The position numbers were made by a program, and so were the translations under genes. From the NCBI GenBank assembly GCA_007125435.1, contig SLDF01000385.1, forward strand, positions 1 through 26,202: DNA of 26,202 nucleotides. Reading direction: 5' to 3'. Each line of letters begins with the position of its first letter. Positions within the stretch are counted from its first letter, which is position 1. This document shows, piece by piece, positions 8,887 to 15,896 of this stretch. Source of the stretch: Saprospiraceae bacterium (GTDB lineage: Bacteria; Bacteroidota; Bacteroidia; Chitinophagales; Saprospiraceae). The notes beneath the pieces are model-generated. The model was not told where the DNA came from, did not search any database, and was given only the letters and a program-made list of their open reading frames with translations.

Positions 8887-9636
8887 TTATATCGGGATGA
8901 CTATGTCCATCATCGTTCCTTTTCCAGGCTTTGAGGAGATATCAATTTTCCCTTTTAGTAATTCAGTACGACTTTGTAGATTCTTGAGACCTAGTCCTCC
9001 CTTTTTGTGCTTTTCTATACCATTAAGATCAAAACCCTTTCCATTATCCACCGTATGTAGTATGACAGTTTGGTTGTTCTTGATCATCTCTACCCTTAGC
9101 AGGTCAGCTTCAGAATGCTTTATCGTATTGTGAAGAATTTCTTGAAATATTCTGTAGAGATGCAGCTTTTGATCAGGGCTTAGTTTGATATCCTCATCAA
9201 ATTTATATTCGATCTTTAAGTTGTAGTAAGTGTTGGCTTCATTGATCAGGGACTCCAATACTTGATCTATCTCTCGTTTCTCGATGATTTTTGGCATCAG
9301 ATTATTGGATATTTGCCTGATCAGATTGATCATCGTATCTATATGAGCGCTGACCTTGTTGAGCTTTTTATCATCCTCCTCTGTCGATGGTTTTAGACTT
9401 GATAGTATGAGTTTTACTCCAGATAGGGTCGGCCCTAGCTCATCATGAAGGTCTGCTGCTATTCTTTTTCTCTCATTTTCCAATGCGAGGATTTCTGCCT
9501 CTACCTTCTCCTGGTTAAGCCTGATATTTCTCCTCTGGTGCTGTATCAGTGAAACGATAAAATAAATCAATATGACACCGAGAATGAGCGATGTGATTAT
9601 AACGAATGTAAACCTTTGGGCTTCGTTGGCATCCAT
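8887..9636 (-). CDS. Sensor histidine kinase (HisKA_3 / HPK7 type)
   Basis: Inner-membrane kinase of 249 residues: one membrane segment (about residues 11-31), a short coiled coil, then a HisKA_3 dimerisation domain with the phospho-acceptor His64 in DLHDELGP. A HATPase_c domain follows, with the N-box around EILHNTIKHS, the G1 box VDNGKGFD and the G2 region GGLGLKNL. It has essentially no periplasmic or cytoplasmic sensor domain of its own, so the preceding seven-helix membrane protein, whose gene overlaps it by 40 bases, may supply sensing. This HisKA_3 kinase type pairs with NarL-type regulators, and one follows directly. Confidence 0.93.
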   Translation of the reverse strand: MDANEAQRFTFVIITSLILGVILIYFIVSLIQHQRRNIRLNQEKVEAEILALENERKRIAADLHDELGPTLSGVKLILSSLKPSTEEDDKKLNKVSAHIDTMINLIRQISNNLMPKIIEKREIDQVLESLINEANTYYNLKIEYKFDEDIKLSPDQKLHLYRIFQEILHNTIKHSEADLLRVEMIKNNQTVILHTVDNGKGFDLNGIEKHKKGGLGLKNLQSRTELLKGKIDISSKPGKGTMMDIVIPI

Positions 9637-10241
9637 AATAAAGCTAGCATTAAAATACTTTTAAATATCAGCGTAACTATCACCAATATGCCAAAACTAT
9701 ATTCAGAAAATACTAAATAAAATGTTTCAAGCAAGATCTTATTTGTAAACATAATGATTAAACCGATACAAATCAAAAAGCTACTTGATTTTATTAGATT
9801 CTTAGTTTCGTGCACGATCTGATAATTGACATGATGTATGCTGAGTAACACCAATACAAACCCATAATATAGTCTGTATGCCGTGAAAATTGTATTCATA
9901 TCACCGGTAATAATAAAATCTGCTATATAAACCGCTACAAATGATGAGGCCAATGTATAAAACAAGTAGGTGTTATTGCGAAATAACTTCCATTTGAAAA
10001 ATAACCACAACCATAGAAAAGCCTCTATCAGTACAAACAGATTATAAATAAGATTGCTCGGCTCTTTATTAAGTATGAGAAAATTAATATTCCCCGGAAT
10101 CTCACAAATAGCAGACAGTACAAAGTAGATGAGCAGTGGTGTAAATCGGTCTTCTACACGTGACCATATGACTATAGCCCATATGGCACTTATCAGTGTA
10201 ATGGCAAAAGCGATGACATAGGGTATTAAAATATTAGCCAT
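9597..10241 (-). CDS. Multi-pass membrane protein, first gene of a two-component operon
   Basis: 214 residues with about six or seven hydrophobic helices spread along the whole length (for example YVIAFAITLISAIWAIVIW at the start and FGILVIVTLIFKSILMLALL near the end) and short polar loops. No soluble domain or known motif was recognised. Its 3' end overlaps the histidine kinase start by 40 bases, which indicates translational coupling. The size, helix number and partner kinase with no sensor domain suggest it is the sensory membrane module of the kinase, expressed as a separate chain. That is inference. Expression is presumably driven from the repeat-containing region upstream of 10241. Confidence 0.75.
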   Translation of the reverse strand: MANILIPYVIAFAITLISAIWAIVIWSRVEDRFTPLLIYFVLSAICEIPGNINFLILNKEPSNLIYNLFVLIEAFLWLWLFFKWKLFRNNTYLFYTLASSFVAVYIADFIITGDMNTIFTAYRLYYGFVLVLLSIHHVNYQIVHETKNLIKSSSFLICIGLIIMFTNKILLETFYLVFSEYSFGILVIVTLIFKSILMLALLWMPTKPKGLHSL

Positions 10242-10332
10242 AAATCAAATACAAAGCTGCTTTTAGGTCTTTATAAACAAGAGTCTACTTGTAGCATGAT
10301 GATTTCCTTTCTTTTGTCTTTTGTTTTTTTGG

Positions 10333-10443
10333 GCATCACCCTCCTCCGTTCGTCGTCGGGTCGCTACGTTTCGGGGCTCGCTGTTCGCTCGGTCCTTCGG
10401 ACTCACTCCCTATCGGTCGTGACCCACTTCACATCGCTGATGC
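10333..10443 (-). repeat. Dispersed intergenic repeat, copy 2
   Basis: 111 bp, inverted relative to copies 1 and 3, with GCATCA at 10333-10338 and TGATGC at 10438-10443. Read on the minus strand it shares with copy 1 the blocks GCATCAGCGATGTG, GAGTGAGTCCG, GGACCGAGCGAACAGCGAG, CGAAACGTAGCGACCCG and GAGGGTGATGCCC. The internal hairpin here is GTCC-GA-AGGAC. It occupies the region upstream of the two-component operon and lies close to an AT-rich, T-rich flank. Confidence 0.82.
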
Positions 10444-10707
10444 AATATAACAGTACAAAAAGACATGCCATGCTTCACCTCTAGTGTTTATAAATAACAT
10501 AGTTGTTACCAAAAAATATACAAAACCAACTGAATGCAAAGGTAGAGTGGAATTGCTATCCCATATATACGTATTTATACTTGTTTTTTGTGCATGATAT
10601 ACTTTTAACAGTTAGGGTGATTCCACGCCCTTTTTTTAAGTATAAATCTAATCACTTTTGGGTAGATACACTCTTCAATCTGACATGGTTTTAGGCCCAT
10701 CTTTGTG

Positions 10708-10727
10708 TTGTGACAAAGAGATCACAA
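10708..10727. promoter_or_regulatory. Palindromic site resembling a CRP/FNR-type operator
   Basis: TTGTGA (10708-10713) and TCACAA (10722-10727) are perfect 6-base inverted half-sites, 8 bases apart, 41 bases before the ATG of the GldM-like protein. The half-sites match the CRP family (TGTGA/TCACA), but the spacer is 8 rather than the canonical 6. A near -7 box (CATCTTTG, 10698-10705) lies just upstream, so a bound protein would sit at the transcription start. Regulatory role is inference. Confidence 0.35.
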
Positions 10728-10767
10728 AACACATAAAAATTCATTTTAAATCTAAAACATTATTATC

Positions 10768-11235
10768 ATGAGACATTTAGCAATTTTAATTACTACGCTT
10801 TTATTAGCTACAGCCACTAATGCACAATTAGTAGACTTTGCATTCATCGAAACACCCATGACCGATAATCAGTATGGTCACTATACTCTATTAAATGACG
10901 TCGATATGCCAAGAAGCCCTCAAAAAGAATTGTCCAAGGAAACATCTAATACTATCGGTCTCGTAGACTTCAAAAAGTTTGAATTCTTCAAAGAGATGAT
11001 CGCTCAAAGCACAGGTGAAGACTATAAAATCCACAGTTTTAGACTCATCAAGACGTCCATAAGAAAAGACGCAAAAGTCCAGCAGAACTATGGAAATAAA
11101 ATTGACGAGAAGACCTTCGAAATGGTAAGAAGTACCATCAGTGGAGATAAGTTTTACATCACAGATGTTGTTGTAAAATGCCCTACAGGCCACACTTATC
11201 TATACCCTTACACTGCCATAGCTCAAGTGAAATAA
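10768..11235 (+). CDS. Secreted protein resembling a stand-alone GldM C-terminal domain
   Basis: 155 residues with a Sec signal peptide ending around TNAQ (residue 19). The last 70 residues follow the pattern of the C-terminal domain of GldM, the T9SS/gliding motor protein: a SFRLIKTS strand, an N-x-G turn, then GDKFYITDVVVKCPTGHTY, comparable to the GDK-x-Y-x-x-x-I-x-x-x-x-P-D-G signature there. It lacks GldM's transmembrane helix and the other periplasmic domains. The gene is monocistronic, with a palindromic site upstream and a strong terminator downstream. Periplasmic or surface location is likely; any role in T9SS is inferred from the fold resemblance only. Confidence 0.62.
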   Translation: MRHLAILITTLLLATATNAQLVDFAFIETPMTDNQYGHYTLLNDVDMPRSPQKELSKETSNTIGLVDFKKFEFFKEMIAQSTGEDYKIHSFRLIKTSIRKDAKVQQNYGNKIDEKTFEMVRSTISGDKFYITDVVVKCPTGHTYLYPYTAIAQVK

Positions 11236-11254
11236 TTTGCATAGTTGAAACCAA

Positions 11255-11298
11255 TATGGGTCGTTTCCAAAATGTTGGAAGCGGCCCATACTTTTTTT
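11255..11298 (+). terminator. Strong rho-independent terminator
   Basis: A 16-base stem (11255-11270 with 11275-11290) is perfectly paired except for two G-U pairs, closes a 4-base loop (AATG), and is followed by C and a run of seven T at 11292-11298. It lies 20 bases after the stop of the GldM-like gene. This is the clearest terminator in the window. Confidence 0.9.
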
Positions 11299-11365
11299 AG
11301 GTCCGATCGTAGCTTTTAGCCTGAGCTATCTAAGTGACATCGGATTCTTCTATATCTGTATACTA

Positions 11366-12136
11366 TTATCTTGTCACCCAGCTGATTTCTTTCAGGTCGT
11401 ACTTTTGTAGATTACCCTCTTGATCTGTAATACAAATCCTTCCGTCGGGCTCTACATTTATGACTTTACCTTGAAATATCGTGGAGTCTGATCTTTGAAA
11501 AGTTTGCCATTTATCATATCCGTATAATCTATCGAGGTATACCTCTCTTGTTTTTTCAAATAAAACTTTCGGTTTTTGCAAAGGCATTGATGCAGGTAGA
11601 TGATGATTCAAGCTTTGAAGCAAAGTGTGTAACACCTTGCCCGGGTCATTTTCGAGACTGGTCAGCAAGGCCATAGAAGTGGGCTTTCTAGAATACGACG
11701 CCTCAAAATGGGTTTGATTAACATTGACCCCAATACCAATGACTGAATGAAGGACAACTTGCTTTTTAAGTGCGTTCTGTATCAGGACACCGGCCAACTT
11801 GTCATCCTCTACTACGATGTCGTTGGGCCATTTGATTTTTACATTATGTCCGGGGAGAAGCGACTGAAGCCCCGCTGCAAGTCCATTACTCACCAGCATA
11901 TTCAAAGTAAACACATGCTCTGGTGACAAAGACAATGGTTCATAGTACATAGAAAATGCCAGACTCTTACCGTTTTGACTATACCATTGTGTGCCATATT
12001 GACCTAGCCCTTCGTATTGATCAAAGGTATAGACCACGGTACCGCTTTTAATCTTGTAGTTGGATATGATGCGTTTTACATATTGATTGGTAGAATCCAC
12101 GCTGCTTACATATATGCAGTGATCACCTGATTTCAT
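11366..12136 (-). CDS. birA: Biotin--[acetyl-CoA-carboxylase] ligase
   Basis: Cytoplasmic enzyme that makes biotinyl-AMP and transfers biotin to the acceptor Lys of biotin carboxyl carrier proteins. The 256-residue product is the monofunctional form without the N-terminal DNA-binding domain of E. coli BirA. Motifs: VDSTNQYVK at residue 13, a degenerate biotinyl-AMP loop YEGLGQYGTQWYS, KWPNDIVV, KLAGVLIQ and IGIGVNVNQ. The loop normally reads GRGRxGRxW, so both Arg-rich positions are altered (GLGQYGTQW), a change often seen in Bacteroidota homologues. The gene is divergent from rsfS; a birA / rsfS / ftsH neighbourhood recurs in this phylum. Confidence 0.9.
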   Translation of the reverse strand: MKSGDHCIYVSSVDSTNQYVKRIISNYKIKSGTVVYTFDQYEGLGQYGTQWYSQNGKSLAFSMYYEPLSLSPEHVFTLNMLVSNGLAAGLQSLLPGHNVKIKWPNDIVVEDDKLAGVLIQNALKKQVVLHSVIGIGVNVNQTHFEASYSRKPTSMALLTSLENDPGKVLHTLLQSLNHHLPASMPLQKPKVLFEKTREVYLDRLYGYDKWQTFQRSDSTIFQGKVINVEPDGRICITDQEGNLQKYDLKEISWVTR

Positions 12137-12463
12137 ATTATTTTCTGTAAGATTAATTAAGCTTAGTGTGTAGCAGCTATGGCTTTCGTAAAATATATGT
12201 TAAAAAAAGGGTCAATATGGTCACCTTTCTTCACGATTAGTATAAACAAAACTAATTTTCATCTAAATTTAACCCAAAATAATGCACTATAATTGAATTG
12301 TAATAACTAATTCATCATAATTTGCGTTATGCAACTAGTGGGAGACTTCAAAAAAACGACAGGAGAGTTAACCACATTTAAAATCTATTTTAAAGTAGCA
12401 ACTTAGCGACTTACTTTTGCTAAGTATTGTAGAACCAAAATTATTAATTTGAGTTTAAGTGGC
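12137..12463. other. Divergent intergenic region between birA and rsfS
   Basis: 327 bp, AT-rich, containing the promoters of two divergent genes. Visible elements are an ATTAGT/ACTAAT inverted repeat (12236-12241 and 12251-12256) and, closer to rsfS, a TAnnTTTG box flanked by an ACTTAGC/GCTAAGT inverted repeat (12401-12425). No additional gene was seen. Confidence 0.5.
12401..12425 (+). promoter_or_regulatory. Putative rsfS-ftsH promoter within an inverted repeat
   Basis: TACTTTTG at 12412-12419 matches the Bacteroidota TAnnTTTG -7 box, 44 bases before the chosen rsfS start. It is flanked by perfect 7-base inverted arms ACTTAGC (12401-12407) and GCTAAGT (12419-12425), the second overlapping the box by one base. 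The arrangement could be an operator over the promoter or a chance palindrome. No good -33 element is visible. Confidence 0.35.
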
Positions 12464-12838
12464 ATGTCTTACGCCGAAGAAAAAAGTAACGGCGATTTAT
12501 TAAACAGTCTCATTATTGAGGCTATTCAAGATGTCAAAGGTAAAAACATAGTAAAGCTTGACCTAAGACACATTTCAGATGCACCGGTTGATTACTTTAT
12601 TGTATGCGAGGGAGAATCCAGTACACAAGTCAAAGCAATTTCTGACAACATCTCAAAAAAAGTGAAAGAAGAGTTGGATACACGTCCATCTTTTGTAGAA
12701 GGGACGAGTCAAGCTCATTGGGTTTTAGTCGATTACTTTGATACTGTTGTTCATGTATTCCATCCTGAGACAAGAGCATTTTATCAGCTTGAGGACTTAT
12801 GGAATGATGCCAAAACGACACAATATCAGAGCTTGTAG
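12464..12838 (+). CDS. rsfS: Ribosomal silencing factor RsfS (Iojap family)
   Basis: 124 residues from the ATG at 12464; a TTG five codons upstream (12449) is the only longer option and is less likely. RsfS binds ribosomal protein L14 on the 50S subunit, blocks subunit joining and so damps translation on nutrient shortage. The single DUF143 domain is complete: KNIVKLDLR, DYFIVCEGES with conserved Ser-Ser, VEG, WVLVDYFDTVVHVFHPETRAFY and LEDLW. ftsH follows after 114 bases on the same strand, consistent with a common transcript. Confidence 0.95.
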   Translation: MSYAEEKSNGDLLNSLIIEAIQDVKGKNIVKLDLRHISDAPVDYFIVCEGESSTQVKAISDNISKKVKEELDTRPSFVEGTSQAHWVLVDYFDTVVHVFHPETRAFYQLEDLWNDAKTTQYQSL

Positions 12839-12917
12839 ATGACCTTTAGTCAGATGAAAGACCTTCAATAATCATTGGCACAAGTATTGTACACTGCAAG
12901 TCTATATGACTCGTAAT

Positions 12918-12932
12918 CGAAGCATGGCTTCG
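12918..12932 (+). promoter_or_regulatory. Perfect 6-bp hairpin in the ftsH leader
   Basis: CGAAGC, a 3-base ATG loop and GCTTCG form a perfect GC-rich hairpin ending 20 bases before the ftsH ATG. No T-run follows. It could shape the mRNA leader, stabilise an rsfS mRNA end or mark a processing site between rsfS and ftsH; none of this is shown by sequence alone. Confidence 0.3.
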
Positions 12933-12952
12933 CACTATATAAATATAATTTA

Positions 12953-14992
12953 ATGGAAAATAACGATAGAAAAAATAACCAGGAAGAAAAGCCAAAAAAC
13001 AAGTTCAACAAGTTTGGTTCATACTGGATATATGGATTGATAGCATTGATTTTAGTTGCCTTGAATATGGTTAACTACTCAAGCAATGTTGACATCAGTC
13101 AAAATAGATTTGAGGATATGATTTTATCCGGGGATGTGGCTAGCATTGTTGTCATCAATGACGAATATGCTAATATATATTTAGCTCCCGATAGACTGGG
13201 TGACGAAAGATATAAAGATGCCGCCAATAACTCAAGGTCATCAGGGAGTGGTCATTATCAATATAAATTTGGCTCTGTAGATAACTTTGGCAGACAAATG
13301 GAAAGGATGCGCTCAGAACTGAGCGACAGAGGTATGACAGAGCCTGAGATTAGCTATGAGAAAAGACACAACTGGTTTTGGCCGATATTATCATACGCTA
13401 TCCCTTTTATAATCCTCATTGCGCTTTGGATATTTATCATGAAGCGAGTAGCCGGAGGTGGATCGGGTCCCGGTGCCCAGATCTTCAATATTGGGAAGTC
13501 AAAGGCCACCCTTTTTGACAAGAATACCAATGTCAGTGTCACATTCGAAAATGTCGCCGGACTAGATGAGGCAAAAGAAGAGGTTATGGAAGTTGTTGAC
13601 TTCCTTAAAAATCCCAAAAAATACACAGCACTCGGCGGTAAGATTCCAAAGGGTGTGTTGCTTATAGGCCCTCCCGGTACCGGTAAGACCTTATTGGCAA
13701 AAGCTGTAGCCGGTGAAGCTAAAGCGCCCTTCTTCTCAATCTCAGGATCTGACTTTGTGGAGATGTTTGTGGGTGTAGGTGCATCCAGAGTGAGAGACCT
13801 ATTTAAGCAAGCAAGAGAAAAGGCGCCATGTATCATATTCATAGATGAGATAGACGCCATTGGTCGAGCTCGTGGTCGCAATAATATGCAAGGTGGAAAT
13901 GACGAAAGAGAAAACACCTTGAACCAGTTATTGGTAGAAATGGATGGATTCAGCACGGATAAGGGTGTTATCATCATCGCTGCAACCAATAGACCAGATG
14001 TACTTGACACAGCTTTGCTTAGACCTGGCAGATTTGACAGACAGATAAGTATAGATGCACCCGACCTCAAGGGAAGGGAGCAGATATTCAAAGTACACCT
14101 CAAGGAAATCAAAACAGATGCAGGTATTGACCCCGCTGTTTTATCAGAAATGACACCGGGTTTTGCAGGAGCGGATATTGCCAATGTCTGCAATGAAGCC
14201 GCTCTCATTGCTGCAAGACGTAATAAGGTCGCCGTAGATATCGATGATTTTAACTATGCTCTTGACAGAGTGATAGGAGGTCTGGAGAAGAAGAATAAAA
14301 TCATTTCTCCGGAAGAAAAGAAAATAATAGCCTATCACGAAGCCGGTCACGCTATATGTGGGTGGTTTCTGGAACACGCCTCTCCTCTGGTCAAGGTGAC
14401 CATTGTACCACGGGGTATAGGAACACTTGGCTATGCCCAATATCTCCCCAAGGAGGAATACATCATTAGAACAGAACAGCTATTAGATAGAATGTGTATG
14501 ACTTTTGGTGGACGAGCCGCAGAGTCTATTGTATTTGATAAAATCTCTACCGGTGCCCAGTCTGATCTGGATCAGGTCACTAAAATGGCCTATAGCATGG
14601 TGGTCAACTATGGTATGAATGATAAGGTGGGTAATATCTCCTTCTATGGTATGTCCAGAGATCAATTCCAAAAACCATTCAGTGAGGCAACTGCTTCTAT
14701 GATAGATCAAGAGGTGAGAGAAATCTTAGCAGCTCAGTACCAAAGAGCTAAAGACCTACTCAGCAAACACAGAGACGAGTTGGAAATTCTAGCCAATCAA
14801 CTACTCGAAAAAGAAGTGCTGGTAAAAAGCGACCTGGAAAAGCTGATTGGTCCCAGACCGTATGATGTGACCAGAACTAAAGATCCCGAAGATGCCATTA
14901 TACCTGATGAAAGCAAAGTAACGGATGCGCCTGATCAAAAGCGTGATGAAGACATCACTGACACGGAAGAGACGGATATTAAGAAAGCATGA
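12953..14992 (+). CDS. ftsH: ATP-dependent zinc metalloprotease FtsH
   Basis: Membrane-bound hexameric AAA+ protease of the inner membrane that degrades unassembled membrane proteins and regulatory proteins. 679 residues. Order of parts: transmembrane helix 1 (about 27-45), periplasmic FtsH_ext domain with a Ser/Gly-rich stretch, transmembrane helix 2 (about 143-165), Walker A GPPGTGKTLLAKA (from about 239), pore motif FVGVGAS, Walker B IIFIDEIDAIGR, second region of homology AATNRPDVLD with arginine fingers RPGRFDRQ, and the zinc motif HEAGH (462-466), with a downstream Asp ligand in QSDLDQVTKMAY. The C-terminus is a charged, Asp/Glu-rich tail. All catalytic residues are present. Confidence 0.97.
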   Translation: MENNDRKNNQEEKPKNKFNKFGSYWIYGLIALILVALNMVNYSSNVDISQNRFEDMILSGDVASIVVINDEYANIYLAPDRLGDERYKDAANNSRSSGSGHYQYKFGSVDNFGRQMERMRSELSDRGMTEPEISYEKRHNWFWPILSYAIPFIILIALWIFIMKRVAGGGSGPGAQIFNIGKSKATLFDKNTNVSVTFENVAGLDEAKEEVMEVVDFLKNPKKYTALGGKIPKGVLLIGPPGTGKTLLAKAVAGEAKAPFFSISGSDFVEMFVGVGASRVRDLFKQAREKAPCIIFIDEIDAIGRARGRNNMQGGNDERENTLNQLLVEMDGFSTDKGVIIIAATNRPDVLDTALLRPGRFDRQISIDAPDLKGREQIFKVHLKEIKTDAGIDPAVLSEMTPGFAGADIANVCNEAALIAARRNKVAVDIDDFNYALDRVIGGLEKKNKIISPEEKKIIAYHEAGHAICGWFLEHASPLVKVTIVPRGIGTLGYAQYLPKEEYIIRTEQLLDRMCMTFGGRAAESIVFDKISTGAQSDLDQVTKMAYSMVVNYGMNDKVGNISFYGMSRDQFQKPFSEATASMIDQEVREILAAQYQRAKDLLSKHRDELEILANQLLEKEVLVKSDLEKLIGPRPYDVTRTKDPEDAIIPDESKVTDAPDQKRDEDITDTEETDIKKA

Positions 14993-15009
14993 TAAAATCA
15001 ATGTAGTCT

Positions 15010-15303
15010 ATGGATAAGCAGACCAAAGCTATATTAGCACACGTTACCATCATAGGATGGATAGTGGCACTTGTGCTAAATCAAGATCCCAATAAGGACG
15101 AGTTCGCTTCATTTTATCTGAGACAAATGCTAGGCTTATCCATAATAGCAGCATTTCTTTGGATCATTCCGGTTTTGGGCTGGGCTATTTCTATTGTAAT
15201 CATTGTATTTTGGGTTATAAGCTTATTGGCTGCTGCACGTGGTGAGAAGAAACTGACACCTTTTCTAGGGTCTTATTTTCAAGAGTGGTTTAAAACGCTT
15301 TAG
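15010..15303 (+). CDS. Small DUF4870-like membrane protein (97 aa)
   Basis: Two hydrophobic segments: a short one after MDKQTKAILAHVTIIGW and a long hairpin over residues 40-75 (LSIIAAFLWIIPVLGW and ISIVIIVFWVISLLAA). The pattern AHVTIIGW, FASFYLRQMLGL and a basic stretch near the end matches the small DUF4870/YtxH-like membrane proteins that are common in Bacteroidota and have no firm function. The gene starts 17 bases after ftsH and on the same strand, so it is probably co-transcribed; being a potential FtsH substrate or partner is speculation. Confidence 0.75.
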   Translation: MDKQTKAILAHVTIIGWIVALVLNQDPNKDEFASFYLRQMLGLSIIAAFLWIIPVLGWAISIVIIVFWVISLLAAARGEKKLTPFLGSYFQEWFKTL

Positions 15304-15348
15304 TTGTTATTTTAAACGCCATAGTATATAATATATGACTTCACATTT

Positions 15349-15644
15349 GCATCAGCGCTGTGGAGTGGGTGGCGAAGAGAATGCGGAGCCAGACTCGATG
15401 TAGCCTTAGCGAAATCGAGGCCGAGCGAATAGCGAGCCCCGAAACGAGTCTGAAAATAGTCGTCGTATGATCTAAGTCACAGCTATTTTGAGTAAGGTCG
15501 AAGAAAAAAAATACGCGCATAGCCATAGCTACGTAAGTATTTTTTTTCGAAGAGATTGCTCAAAAGAGCAAGACTTGGGATCATTAAGATGGCTGTTTTC
15601 AGACTCTAAAAAGCGACCCGAGGACGAATGGACGAGGGTGATGC
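15349..15644 (+). repeat. Dispersed intergenic repeat, copy 3, interrupted by a palindrome
   Basis: Bounded by GCATCAGCG at 15349 and GGGTGATGCC ending with TGATGC at 15639-15644. It keeps the family blocks CCGAGCGAATAGCGAG, CCCCGAAACG, AGCGACCCGAGGACGAA and GAGGGTGATGCC. It is 296 bp long rather than about 110 because a 161-bp inverted repeat sits between CGAAACG and AGCGACCCG, sequences that are nearly adjacent in copies 1 and 2. The internal hairpin also differs: CTCGAT and ATCGAG arms replace the GTCC/GGAC arms of the other copies. Confidence 0.78.
15446..15606. repeat. 161-bp long inverted repeat (MITE-like), nested in repeat copy 3
   Basis: Perfect 11-base ends GAGTCTGAAAA (from 15446) and TTTTCAGACTC (to 15606). 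Inner arms also pair: 15486-15514 (TTTTGAGTAAGG... to an A-run and TAC) with 15537-15565 (GTA and a T-run to CTCAAAA). The centre is about 22 bases (15515-15536). Overall it can fold into one long imperfect hairpin. It has no coding capacity and no clear target-site duplication. The structure fits a non-autonomous palindromic element or a large hairpin extension of the host repeat; no transposase lies in the window. Confidence 0.72.
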
Positions 15645-15896
15645 CTAAGCGAAAAATTAAAAAATATCTTCATCTACTAAAGCTTTAATAGCTTTCTAAA
15701 TTGTATCCGCAGAAACTCTTATGTCAATTTGAGGCTGCCCCCTCCTGCACTGACAGTCAGTTGGTGAATAATGGAAAGTCCATTGCATAATTCGAGTTTA
15801 ATTATAAAAACATTTTCGCTTACCTTTACTTAGCCATCAAGCGGTATGGTTATTGCAATAGGATATATCTTGAAAGCCATAAAATATTAATCATCA

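Larger units (their letters stand above)
10242..10767. other. Large divergent intergenic region with a dispersed repeat
   Basis: 526 bp between divergent genes. It holds copy 2 of the dispersed repeat (10333-10443), a TTGTGA/TCACAA palindrome at 10708-10727 and AT-rich DNA with no gene-like frame. Two short frames, 10296-10484 and 10503-10694, have no protein-like features; the first is simply the repeat translated and the second needs a TTG start. Confidence 0.55.
15304..15896. other. 593-bp intergenic region dominated by repeats
   Basis: Contains the third dispersed repeat with a nested long palindrome (both listed), a 13-bp perfect palindrome ACTGAC-A-GTCAGT at 15749-15761, and a 22-bp stretch at 15784-15805 nearly identical to one at 107-128 before the first gene. 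A 66-codon frame at 15488-15688 is part of the palindrome and is not a gene. The promoter of the nucleotidyltransferase gene must lie near the right end; TACCTTTA at about 15820 is a weak candidate. Confidence 0.6.

Noticed and set aside
10296..10484. Short frame on the plus strand before the GldM-like gene
   Set aside because: It is the dispersed repeat (copy 2) translated; the Ser/Arg-rich sequence has no protein features.
13354..14208. Long open frame antisense to ftsH (284 codons)
   Set aside because: It lies wholly within ftsH on the other strand, has no domain, and its composition mirrors the coding strand. A shadow frame.
15488..15688. 66-codon frame downstream of ftsH
   Set aside because: It runs through the long palindrome and repeat; its Lys-rich content is an A-run artefact.
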